A DNA stretch of 64,000 bases from Plazaster borealis (taxonomy: Eukaryota; Echinodermata; Asteroidea; Forcipulatida; Labidiasteridae). The stretch spans positions 12,032,663 to 12,096,662 of the forward strand of contig CM037469.1 in NCBI GenBank assembly GCA_021014325.1, written 5' to 3'. How positions within the stretch are numbered: position 1 is the stretch's first letter; the number at the start of each line of letters is the position of its first letter. Shown in pieces: positions 44,691 through 56,199 of this stretch. Under the pieces are notes generated by a model, which saw nothing but the letters and a program-made list of their open reading frames with translations, was not told the origin of the DNA and ran no database searches. A program made the position numbers and the translations under genes.

Positions 44691-47600
44691 GCCGGCTGTT
44701 TTAGAGACTAACAAAGCCTAATGTCAAAATCAGGTTGCGCGAACCTTGAAAAGAGACTAGACTACAAGCATGTTTGAAGGACTTTGAACCTTGCGGTTGC
44801 TTCAATGGAGCAAGCAGCCGCTCACCGTCTAACTGGTTTAGATCGCGTATTGTGTGTGTTTTCAATGCAGTTTATTCCCGCGGTTTGACAGCGGGTCAAT
44901 GTATACCCGTTTTCAACCATAAGTGAAGGTCAAAAAGGTAACAAATCTGTGGAAAAGTTTGAGAAGGCTTAAAAATCTACAACATGATGTAAAAATTGTG
45001 AGTAATGTGTATGTAAAAAGTACGAGTATTTCTTAAAGTATGAATTGTGAAGTTTTCAACTTCCGGTTTGAACAGGAAGATACGGTCAAACGGTATACGA
45101 CTCTGTGTAGTATTTGCTACATTTGTCAAGACCTCTCCGATGATGTATAGATTGTTATAATAGCTTATGTACTTCTTGAGTTATGAATTTTTAAATGATT
45201 AAACTTCGATTTACTGTATTTCAACACTTGAGGACGTCATCATGACGTCACAAATACTTGATTGAGGTTTTATCAAGTTCCTTACATGGTGTAAATTTGA
45301 AGTTGATCTGATAAACAGAAGTTAATGTTTTTGCCGGGAAAGTGTTTTTTTGAAGAATGACACCAAGGCAAACTTTGACCTTTCGTTACGACCGGAAGTA
45401 AAGGTCATGTGAATTTAGCCTTAAGTTTTTAAATGTTGCCCGTGTCTTGATCATTCCTATGCCCAAATATAAATACTGTAGCTGTAATATTCGGGGACAT
45501 ACAGGCATTCGCATATGGTCACTTTTTTACCTTAAATGGCTTGTAATTTGATGACGTCATCATGACGAAACTAAAAATGGTTTCATCTACTAATGAATAT
45601 CTAACTATCTGTGAAGTTTCAAGTTTATGTGAGCTTCGAAAGTGTGTCTTTGTTAGCGGACAATCGCCGGCGAGAAGAAGAAGAAGAAGTAAAAAAAACC
45701 CTAGAGATTCAGTTTTTGTTTGCTACAAAAACAAGGTGTTCGAAATTAACGTCATCAAATTATGAGTGAATGATTTGGTGTGGACAAGTTACCTTATCAA
45801 TCCAACGTCTGGTTCAGGCGTTAGATTTGTTCATTATACAAATTCAACTTCCGGTTTGAACTGGAAGTCAAGGTCAAATGGGTTCACACGTTGTGCAGCG
45901 TTTGTTGACTTTTTGAAGACCTTAACAATAATGTATACTTTTTAAAAACCAATGTCTGATTAAGGAGTTATGATTGGTTAAAATATTAAACTTCAACTTC
46001 CGATTTGAACCGAAAGTCAAGGTCTAAAGAGTCACATTTTGTGTAGCGCTTGATGAAATTTTAAAGACCTTTCTAATGATGTAAAGATTGTAAAAATTCA
46101 TTGTGTGGTGCAGGAGTTATGATTTTTTCAAGTATTACATTTCATCTTCCGGTTTGAACGGGAAGTCAAGGTCAAATGAGGTCATATCCTGTGTATTGTT
46201 TCTTAAGTTGTTACATACTTTCCCAATAATGTATAGATTGTAAAAATCCAATGTGTTGTTTAGAAGTTACATTAACTTTCACTTTCCGGTTTGAACCGGA
46301 AGTCAAGGTCAAATGAGGTCACAGTGTGTAGCGTTTCTTATATCTTTGGAGCCCTTTCTGATGATGTATAGATGACAAAAATCCAATGTGGTTCAGGAGT
46401 TCTGATTTTTTCAAATATTACATTTCATTTTCCGGTTTGAACAGGAAGTTAAGGTCAATTAGGGTCACATTCTGTATATCGTTAATTAAGGTGTAACATA
46501 CTTGTCCAATAATGTATAGATTGTAAAAAACCGTTGTGTGGTTCAGGAATTATGAATTTTGAAACATTAAATTTCAACTTCCGCTTTGAACCGGGAGTCA
46601 GGGTCAAACGGGGTCACAATAAGTGTAGCATATGTTAGGTTTTAAAAAGACCTTTCAGATGATGTATAGATTGTAAAAATCCAATGTGTGGTTCATGAGT
46701 TACGAATTTTTCAAGTATTACATGGATTATCTTTATGCCGGGGTGCGCAATATACAAGGTAACATCCAGCGATGCTAAATGTATTCCTACATGTAGTTGA
46801 TGTAAACTGAACTACACGTTCAGTTTGGATGTATCTGTTGTACACGCGCTATAACAAAGTGGGTCAACACAAACGTGCGCTTTAATGCCGGTGGTTATAA
46901 GACAAGATGTAAATGTCAAAATGTTGTTATTTCTGTGCAAAAGTTTGAGCAGGCACAACTTTCTACAACCTGATGCAAAAATTATGCTGAAATGATAAGT
47001 GGTTTTTGAGATACGAATATTATGAAATTTTAAATTTCTGGGTTGAACCGGAAGTCAAGGTCAAATGGGGTCACTTTTTATGTAGCATTTGTTGAACCTT
47101 TAACGAACTTTCCGATGATATATAGATTGTAAAAATCCAACATGTCGTTCATGAGTTATGATTTAATTTCAAATATTAAACTTTGATTTAATGTAATTCA
47201 ATACCTGATGACGTCATCATGACATCATCAAGTTTGTGTCGTCTTGATATTTAGGTTCAAATGTCTGATGAGTTTCAATGTAAAATTCAATTTCAATTTT
47301 GAGTTATGCCGTAGATAAGCCCGAAAATGATGTTTTTCAAGAAAAAAACCAAAGGCAAACTTTGACCTAGGGGCATGACCTTGAAGAAAAGGTCATACGA
47401 TTTTGACGTTAACTTTTTAAATGTTGCCCCAGTCTTGATCTATCACATGCCCAATTATATACATCATATCTTTCATATTCAATTCAATACAGCAAATACC
47501 AAATGATCATTTTTCAACTTTAAAAACCTTGTAATTCGACACCTGATGACGTCATCATGACGAAATTGTGCAAGTGCCGTGCTCATGTTAAGGTTCAAGT

Positions 47601-50600
47601 ATATGCCAAGATTCAAGGTTCAATTAAATTTCTTTTTGAGTTCTGTTCTGGAGAAGAGTTCCCCGGAAGAAGAAGATGAAGAAGAAAACAAAAAGAAACT
47701 AGAGATTTAGTGTTTGTTGGAACAAACACTTGGTGTTCGGATTTCATTGGGGTCAGTGTTGTGTCAATGTGTGAACTATTCTATTGAGTCGATGAAAAGA
47801 TTGTTGATAGCTTTTGAAATTTCAAAGTGTAAATCATTACGTGTATATACATTTAGTTTACACAGGAAATAAATGCTAACGTTCCTACTAATAAAACTGC
47901 ATTGAGCTCTAGAACGTGTATTAGTTGAACATCTGTTACAATTTTCATGTTAATATTCATAAACTGTACTGATAGTTAATAAAATCTCGCCAGGCGCACA
48001 TGGCACTGATTGTAAACAACTACGGTTGAGCCACGTTGGTCTGTAACAAGCGTCTTGACTGGCTAGCTACCCACCGTTGCTAGTCGCGTGGGGTATGCCA
48101 TGCTGCGTTAGGCAATGGATTAAGATTAAAGGGCAATTTATCTGATAGATCTATGACAATTTGATTTGTTCCAATGTATAAAACAATAAGTATTCAATAC
48201 CCTTTGTTTTCAAGAAATAACAACGAATTTATCGTTCTTAGTTTGCGAGTTCTGCATGGTTGTTAAACCAAAAACTCAAAATTTGATTAAATTACATTAC
48301 CCAATAATTCATTGGGTGACGTCATTATATTGTCGAAATTTCTGTTTTATCTAATCATCAGGTGTAATATTGTTGCCAAGTTTCAGTTATCAAAAGTTAT
48401 TCAAATCACCAAAACAGGTCAGCAAAATCGGTCGTTTAGTTGATATTTACCACGAAACCAACAAAAGGCTATCAAGAACTTTCTGCACTGAGCTTTTCAT
48501 TGGACTACCGTCGAACGTCGCATATTTCCGAGTCTGTTTCACCATAGAGAAAGGGTTTCACTTATCACAAAGCCAATAATTGTCTCAGAGCGCAGTAAAC
48601 AAACGACCACTAACTTGGTATAGCGCCACCACACAACATGTGGGCCAGCTAGCTACAGTCTTCTTGGACTTTGAACGGTTAAGGTCAATGGCCCTTTTGT
48701 ACCACACGCTGGCTACGTGGTCAACAGTTGAGGGAACCGGAGAAAGCGCCCATACCTTATGCGTGTATGAGATAGCAAGTGTGTGGTACGAACAAAAAGT
48801 GTATGTAATGTGTAGGCCTATACTATTGTGCGTTATCATAAAACGTAAGTCAACAGACACGTGCACTTTGACGTCCAGTTTTGACCCGATGCAAAGGTTA
48901 AAAAGTTATCATCTCTGTGCAAAAGTTTGAGCAGGATCACTCATCTATAACGTGATGCAAAATTTATGTTGAAATATTACGTAGTTTTAGAGATCAGAAT
49001 TTGTAAAATTGTTCAATTTCCGGTTTGGACCGGATATCAAGGTCAAGTGGGGTTACTGTGTGTGTAGCGTTTGTTGAAGTTTTAAAGACCTGTCCGATGA
49101 TATGTAGATTGTCAAAATCCACAATGTGGTTCAGGAGTTATGATTTCTTAAAAATATTAAACTTTAATTTGTTGTAATTCGTTACCTGATGACGTCATCA
49201 TGACATCATAAAGTTTGTGTAGTCTTGATAATAAGGTCCAATTGTCTGATGAGTTTCAATGTTAAATTCAATTTCATTCTTGAGTTATGACCAAAAATTG
49301 AATTTATTTACAAAAAAGACAAAGGCAGAGTTTGACCTTCCGGTACGACCGGACGTAAAGGTCATGTGAATTTTGCGTTAACTTTTTAAATGTTGCCCGT
49401 GTCTTGATCTATCATATGCCCAAATATGAATACCGTAGCTCAAATATTCAGAGACATACAGGCATTGGCATATGGTCACTTTTTGAACTTAAATGGCTTG
49501 TAACTTGACACCCGATGACGTAATCGTGACGTCACAACTAACTCAGCTTCTGATACTTATGTTTTAACTTCATATGAAGTTTCAAGTTGATCGAAGGTTC
49601 GCAAGTATGCGTTTGCTTGCGGACAAAGCCCACTGAGAAGAATAAGCAAAACTAAAAAATAAAACTAGAAATTCAGTTTTTGTCATGTGACAAAAACAAG
49701 GTGTTCGTGGGAGTGATTGAATGAATAGGTCACAACATTTTACCTAATCGATCCAATGCCTGGTCCAGGAGTTATGAATTTTTCAAAAAATGAAACATCA
49801 ACTTCCGGTTTGGACCGACAGTCAAGGTCAAATAGGGGTTACATTTTGTGTAGCGCGTGTTTAGTTTATGAAGACGTTTAGATGATGTATGGATTGTAAA
49901 CCTCAAAAGATTTGTTGAAACAAAAACTTTCAAATTCCGGTTTGAACCGGAAGTAAAGGTCAAATGAGGTCACAGTGTGTAGCGTTTTTTAAATCTTTGG
50001 AGCCCTTTCTGATGATGTATAGATGATAAAAATCCAATGTGTGGTTCAGGAGTTCTGTTTTTTCAAATATACAATTTCATCTTCCGGTTTGAACCGGAAG
50101 TCAAGGTCAAATGAGGTCACTTTCTGTGTAGCGTTTGTTGAACATTTAACGAACTTTCCAATGATGTATAGATTGTAAAAATCCAATATGTGGTTCAGGA
50201 ATTATGAATTTTGAAATATTAAATTTCAACTTCCGCTTTGAACCGGAAGTCAAGGTCAAACGGGGTCACAATTAGTGTAGCGTATGTTAGGTTTTATATG
50301 TACCTTTCAAATGATGTATAGATTGTAAAAATCCAATATGTGGTTCAGGAGTTACGAATTTTTCAAGTTTTAGATGGATTATCTTTATGCCGTGGTGCGC
50401 AATAAACAAGGTAACATGCAGCGTTGCTAAATGTATTCTTACATGTAGTTGGTGTAACTGAACTACACGTTCAATATACATGTATCTGTACACGTGCTAT
50501 TACACTATCCCGCGTTATCAAAGTGGGTCAACACAAACGTGCGCTTTAATGCCGGTGGTTATAAGACAAGATGTAAATGTCAAAATGTTGTCATTTCTGT

Positions 50601-51383
50601 GCAAAAGTTTGAGCAGGCTCAATGTTCTACAACCTGATGCAAAATTTATTCTGAAATGATAAGTAATTTTTGAGATACGAATTTTATGGAATTTTATATT
50701 TCCGGGTTGAACCGGAAGTCAAGGTCAAATGGGGTCACTTTCTGTGTAGCGTCTGTTGAACCTTTAACGAACTTTCCGATGATGTATAGATTGTAAAAAT
50801 CCAACATGTCGTTCATGAGTTATGATTTTATTTCAAATATTAAACTTTGATTTGATGTAATTCAATACCCGATGACGTCATTATGACATTATCAAGTTTG
50901 TGTCGTTTTGATATTTAGGTTCAAATGTCTTATGAGTTTCAATGTAAAATTCAATTTCAATCTTGAGTTACGCCGGAAATAAGCCCGAAAATGATGTTTT
51001 TCAAGAAAAAAACCAAAGGCAAACTTCGACCTAGGGGCATGACCTCGAAGAAAAGGTCATACGATTTTGACGTTAACTTTTGAAATGTTGCCCGTGTCTT
51101 GATCAATCATATGCCCAAATATAAATACTGTAGCTATAATATTCAGAGACATACAGGCATTGGCATATGGTCACTTTTTGGCCTTAAATGGCTTGTAATT
51201 TGACACCTGATGACGTAATCGTGACGTCACAACTTACTCAGCTTCTGCTAGTTATGTTCTAACTTCACATGAAGCTTCAAGTTGATCAAAGGTTCGCAAG
51301 TATGCGTTTGCTTGCGGACAAAGCTTGGGGAAAAGAATAAGAAAAACTAAAAAAACAAACAAAAAAACAGAACAAAAACAATG

Positions 51384-51571
51384 AGTTGTTCGGGCTATAT
51401 GCCCGAACACCTAATAAAAAACCGAACAAAAACAAAGAGTTGTTCGGGCTTAATGCCCGAACACCTAAAAAACAGAACAATAACAAGAGGTGTTCGTGCT
51501 TGTATTGCACGAACACCTAAAAAAAACCCGAACAAAAACAAGAGGTGTTCCGGGCTGTTAGCCCGAACACC
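51384..51571. repeat. cluster of four terminal-type hairpins
   Basis: Hairpins lie at 51,384-51,412, 51,438-51,466, 51,488-51,518 and 51,543-51,571, spaced about 52 bp by A-rich linkers with CCGAACAAAAACAA. The basic stem is GGTGTTCGGGC/GCCCGAACACC with variable loops. In the third copy the stem has TTCGTGC opposite GCACGAA, a paired change. The stem matches the AAGGTGTTCGG that starts each unit. Confidence 0.88.
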
Positions 51572-52974
51572 TAATTATTGGCAATAAAAACTTACTTGGA
51601 TAGAAGTACAGCAACGTTCGATAGTATAAAGCATTTTGAGAAACATTTCACTTCGCAGTAATGTGGTTATCGAAAAAGATATCAGTTTTTATCCCCCAAA
51701 TTTAAATCCAAGACTAAACTTAAGCTTTTGTTAAAACAAAAACAAGGTGTTCGGTCGGTAGACATGTCCAATTAGCGGAAACTCGTGGATGAAAAGAAGA
51801 AAAAGAAGAAGTATTAAACACACGGAAGTAAAGGTCACAGGGGGTCACACTTTGTGTAAGATTTAAAAAAATACTCCAGGGTCTTTCACATGGTCCAAAG
51901 ATCTTGTGTGTAGCAATTGTTGTTCTCAGTATATGATTTTTCTAAATATTAAACATTGATTTAATGTTATGACGTCATCATCCCGAAAACCTTTCACTGT
52001 AAACAAATTCCCGTAAAATGTACGGGAATCGGTTGTGCAGCGAGATGCCAACCGATTCCCGTAAATTTTACGTTGCAAACCGTACACAAAGTCACGGTGT
52101 GCCGTGTTTTTTACGGTGAGAAAGGTGTCAATATACGATGAAAACCGTAAACAAAGTTACGGCGTGGCGTGATTTTTACGGTGAGAAACCTGTCAATTTT
52201 ATTTTTAGATGCGAAAACAGAATATGAAAAAACCCCTTCAACATTCAATCTGTGCAAGTATGTACGCACCCCAGATGATAATCACTTTAAAATAGGGCTG
52301 TGCGTTCACGGTTAATTTTGTATCGGGTACCCATTACCAACAGTAATTCGGTTTTCGAGTACCCGTTATAATACTCGATAAATAATGATATCACAGCGGT
52401 CATTGAGTTAACGAGTTGATTACTCTTACTGCTCTACAAACATTAGTGTAATCAAGCAATGGTACCATGATCGTAGTCATGCTGAAAACAAGTAATATAA
52501 AACAATTGCTTCGTTCCAATTATATAAATTTCGGGTTTTACTGTCTACCCACGGTGTGAAATTTTTAAATGCTGATACAAAAACATTTTCCAATTGAACT
52601 ACACCTGGGCCTAGCTATAATAAACTCACACACATTTAAGTGTAAGCTACTGCGCATAATAATAATAATAATAATAATAAGACTTGTAATGCGCACATAT
52701 CGACCCTGCTGGGTGTTCAAGGCGCAGTAAAACCAAAAACAAAACAAAACAAAACAAAGAAAATACAGACACAACAAAATTAGTCCTTGAAAACCTGTGA
52801 CATTAGATAAGTTTTGAGAAGAGATTTGAATTTTGTGGTACAAATACAATATCTAAGATTAAGTGGTAGAGAGTTCCAGATGCGTGGCGCAGCTGAAGAA
52901 AACGACCTGTCACCCCAAGAGTGTCGAGACTTGGGTTCAATGAGGAGAAGCATGGAACTTGATCGAAGATTCCT

Positions 52975-55900
52975 TTATGGAGTGTAAACTTGATGTAGTT
53001 CAGAAATATAGTGGGGAGCCTTGCCATTAAGTGCTTTGTGGACAATGAGCATCAGTTTGAAGATGATTCGATGAGAGATAGGGAGCCAGTGTAGTTGTTT
53101 CAGAATGGGAGTGATAGAACAAGATTTTCTAGAGAGTGTCACAATGCGGGCAGCGGTGTTTTGGAGGCGTTGAAGACGGAAAATCTGGTTGTTTGGAAGA
53201 CTGTAGAGAAGAGCATTGCCGTTGTCAAGACGAGAAGTAACAAATGCATGAATGACCTTTTCAGTGGCACTTTTGTCCAAGTACTTGCGAATCTTACCAA
53301 TATTCCTGATGTAATATGATGACAGACGAACGATGTTGTTGATGTGTGGTTGAAGTGTCATCGATGAATCAAAAATAACCCCTAAGTTCCGAGCTTGCAG
53401 CGAGGGAGCTATCCGAGCATCACGGATGGAAATGTATGGCACTGAAACCTTTGTTAACTGTTGACGTGACCCAAATAGAAGGAACTCTGTCTTATTATCA
53501 TTTAACTTCAGGAAGTTTTGTTGTGTCCAACGTCAAATCTCTTGGATGCATTTCTCAAGTCTTGCAATAGGTGCTTTGGCGTTTTCTTGAGAAGATTTGA
53601 ACGTGATGTATAGCTGAGTGTCGTCTGCGTACACATAGTAATTCAGATTAAATTTCAGGATGATGTCACGAATCGGTAAAGTGTACAGCGTAAACCACTG
53701 CCGGCCCAGTACCGACCCCTGTGGCACAGAGTAGTTCAAAACAACAGGGTCTGATATCGCAGTGCCAATACAAACATGCTGAGTTCTATTGTAGAGATAC
53801 GATTTGCACCATGCTAGGGCTATGTCCTCTATGCCAAGGTGATTCTGTAGCCGAGAGAGAAGGATGTTGTGATCAACAGTGTCAAAGGCAGCACTCAAGT
53901 CTAGCAGGACTAGTGCTGTTAGGTTACTATTGTCCATTGCAGAAAGAATATCGTTGCTCACACGGACTAGTGCAGCTTCTGTCCCATGGAAAGGCTTGTA
54001 TGCTGACTGGAACACGTCGGACAGGTTGAAAGTATGAATGTGATCAGAAATGCGTGATGAAACTACTCGTTCGATGACTTTTCCAAGATAAGTTTGCAAC
54101 CGGTCTGTAGTTTTTGAATATCTCCTTGTCCAGGTTTGGTTTCTTAATGAGCGGCCTGATGTAGAAAACTTTGAGGCTATCGGGAAAACAACCGGAACTG
54201 AGAGATTCGTTTACAAGATTAGTGATGTAGGGTACAAACATATCAATGTTGTGCTTCATCATGGATGTTGACACTGGATCCAGCTCACAGGATTTTGAAG
54301 GAGATTTCATAATAACCCTTTGAATCTCAGCAACAGTGGCAGGCTCAAACACAGATAGTCTACACTCTGGTTGAAGATGTGGCAATGTCTGCGGCACGTT
54401 GTAAGGGACTGATGAAAACGATGAGCGGATGTCTGAAATCTTGGTGACAAAGAATTTCTGGAATTCATTTGCCAAGTCCTGATCATTGTAAGTGGATGGA
54501 AGGACAGGGGTTTTGGGTTTGAGCAACAACTTACCAAGTATCTTGAATAGCTTCTTTTGATCTCCTGAGGATTCTTGTACTTGCGATGAATGGGTGATCT
54601 TTGCCTGGTTGATCAAATTTCTGACTACTTTACATTGGTTGCGATATTCTTGACGTTGTATTTCCAATTTGCCATTTTCCGCCATTTCCGCTCAAGTTGA
54701 CGACAGATCTTTCTTGCTGTACAAATATCATCATTGAACCAGGAAACTTCAGTTCGGACCTTGACTGATCTTGTTTTCCAAGGTGCGTATTTATCCAAGA
54801 TGTCACTGACAGTACTCTCATATTGGCTGACATAGGAATCCAAGCAGTCGTGATCAATTTCCAGCTTCCATGACTGCGTAATGGTCTGAGAATCCAGGTA
54901 GAATAACAAAGTTTGAAACAATAGGTGGGGTGATGTCACGAGTTATGACAAGTCCAGGCAATGACCGAGACGATTAGTCGGCTCCTTGATATGCTGGGTA
55001 AGACCGAAAGCCTGAAGTAGATGCTTAAACTGGTTTGCATTGGTGTTGTGGATGTCATCAACATGAATGTTAAAGTCACCGGTGATGATGATTTCCGATG
55101 GATAAAGGAGATATTCCAAAATCAAATTCTCAAATTCCCTCAGAAATCTTGAGAAAGTCACATGTTGGCCGTTGGAATCTCTTTCAGGTCTGTATACAAT
55201 GACAAGGCGAACAGATTTAGAGTTTCCGGAAACCTCAGCATGAAGAGATTCAAAAGTTGTGTATTGGACGTCATTACTTTTCACAGAGACAGATAAAGTA
55301 GATCTGTACAGTATTGCAACTCCTCCACCGGTCTTGTGAGGTCTTGGGATGTGATAAAAGTAGTAGCCAGCAGGGGTACACTGACGACATGTTAAGTCGT
55401 CATCTGGTCTCAGCCATGTTTCTGAAACGGCAACAAGGTCCAGATCTGTTTGCACAACAAAATCAGCAAAATCGTCATACTTGTTACAGATGGACTGTGT
55501 GTTCAGAACACAAAGGCTGAGTTGAGATTTGACAGGAGTCACTGGTGCTAGAACAGATGGGAGTGTAACTTCAGGTATAGGGGGTTTATGAACAGTTCTA
55601 CGGCGACCAGCTTTTTTACCACGATGTGTAGGTCGGTAAACAATGCTGGGATTTACAAAAAGGCCAAGATTCTGCAATGTAAATTTACTGGAAGGCAGAG
55701 TTGAAGCACGTGTGGATGGGGCATAACGGAGACTGAGAAGCTTGTTACGTGAGTAGGAATTTGCAGAGTTTGGACTAGCTTCTGCTGAGTTTGAGTTATT
55801 TTTAGCTTCAGGGCCGGGATTTACAGCAATGTCACCGAAGATCACAATTTCCAAATGAAAAGTGGCTGGGGAATTGTCATAATATGAAACTGGGCATTTC

Positions 55901-56199
55901 AGATATTTTCGATGGTGGATGAATCCTAGCTGTGTCTTTGGCAGAATGCAAGCACCAAGCACAATTGATGCTAATGGAACAAAGCTGATCACAGATGAGT
56001 CAGTACAGTACAATGGTCTAGCAAGCAGGGAGAGAATAAAAATGATACTTACCTCCATTGTCCCCAGATGGGCGAACAATGTCCATGGACGAGGTGGCTG
56101 ACTGCACAGCATGCAGCCACCAAAGTGTGTGTTAGCTTTGTACACCAGAATTTTCAACTGAGACAGTGAAAAATTCCAACAGAAAATCACTATTTTCAC
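52975..56199 (-). pseudogene. LINE polyprotein: 2A-like peptide, endonuclease, reverse transcriptase
   Basis: The first frame (56,199-54,943) begins with hydrophobic residues; a likely start is Met48, MEVSIIFILSLLARP. GDIAVNPGP comes at residues 122-130. The apurinic endonuclease follows (LNTQSICNKYDD, AVSETWLRPDD with the catalytic Glu, GGGVAILYR, VIVYRPERD, IITGDFNIHVDD). The frame shifts near 54,945. A linker of about 280 residues (54,939-54,044) reaches IFKNYRPVANL. The RT (54,099-53,533) has LVLLDLSAAFDTVDH (motif A), SVPQGSVLG (B) and YVYADDTQLY (C). A TGA at about 53,537 interrupts EI-RWTQQNFLKLN. The C-terminal part (53,442-52,975) has LGVIFDSSM, LDNGNALLYSLP and HWLPISHRI. At least two frame changes and one stop make it inactive in cis. 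Confidence 0.9.
55811..55837 (-). other. 2A-like (NPGP) translational recoding motif in the LINE
   Basis: The minus strand encodes GDIAVNPGP, preceded by a hydrophobic stretch (FHLEIVIF). The canonical 2A pattern is D-x-E-x-NPGP. Here the Glu is replaced by Ala, so activity may be reduced. 2A-like peptides near the N-terminus are known from APE-type LINEs of sea urchin and other deuterostomes, where they release an upstream peptide during translation. A signal-sequence-like segment lies upstream (residues 48-64). Confidence 0.65.

Larger units (their letters stand above)
42290..51600 (+). repeat. complex satellite, units of ~2.0-3.4 kb with hairpin boundaries
   Basis: Boundary hairpins followed by A/T-AGGTGTTCG or a close variant lie at 42,317, 45,712, 47,709, 49,676 and 51,725, so spacings are about 3.4, 2.0, 2.0 and 2.0 kb. 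Most are preceded by a (GAA)n-like tract and AAACTAGA. Bodies consist of ~140-bp modules with the arms ACTTCCGGTT/AACCGGAAGT, a GTCAAGGTCAAATGGGGTCA motif and GATGATGTATAGATTGTAAA, plus TGATGACGTCATCATGACGT blocks. Segments such as 46,730-47,640 and 50,380-51,290 are near copies. There is no coding capacity. The left 1.1 kb at 43,610-44,690 is a separate sub-array. Confidence 0.85.
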
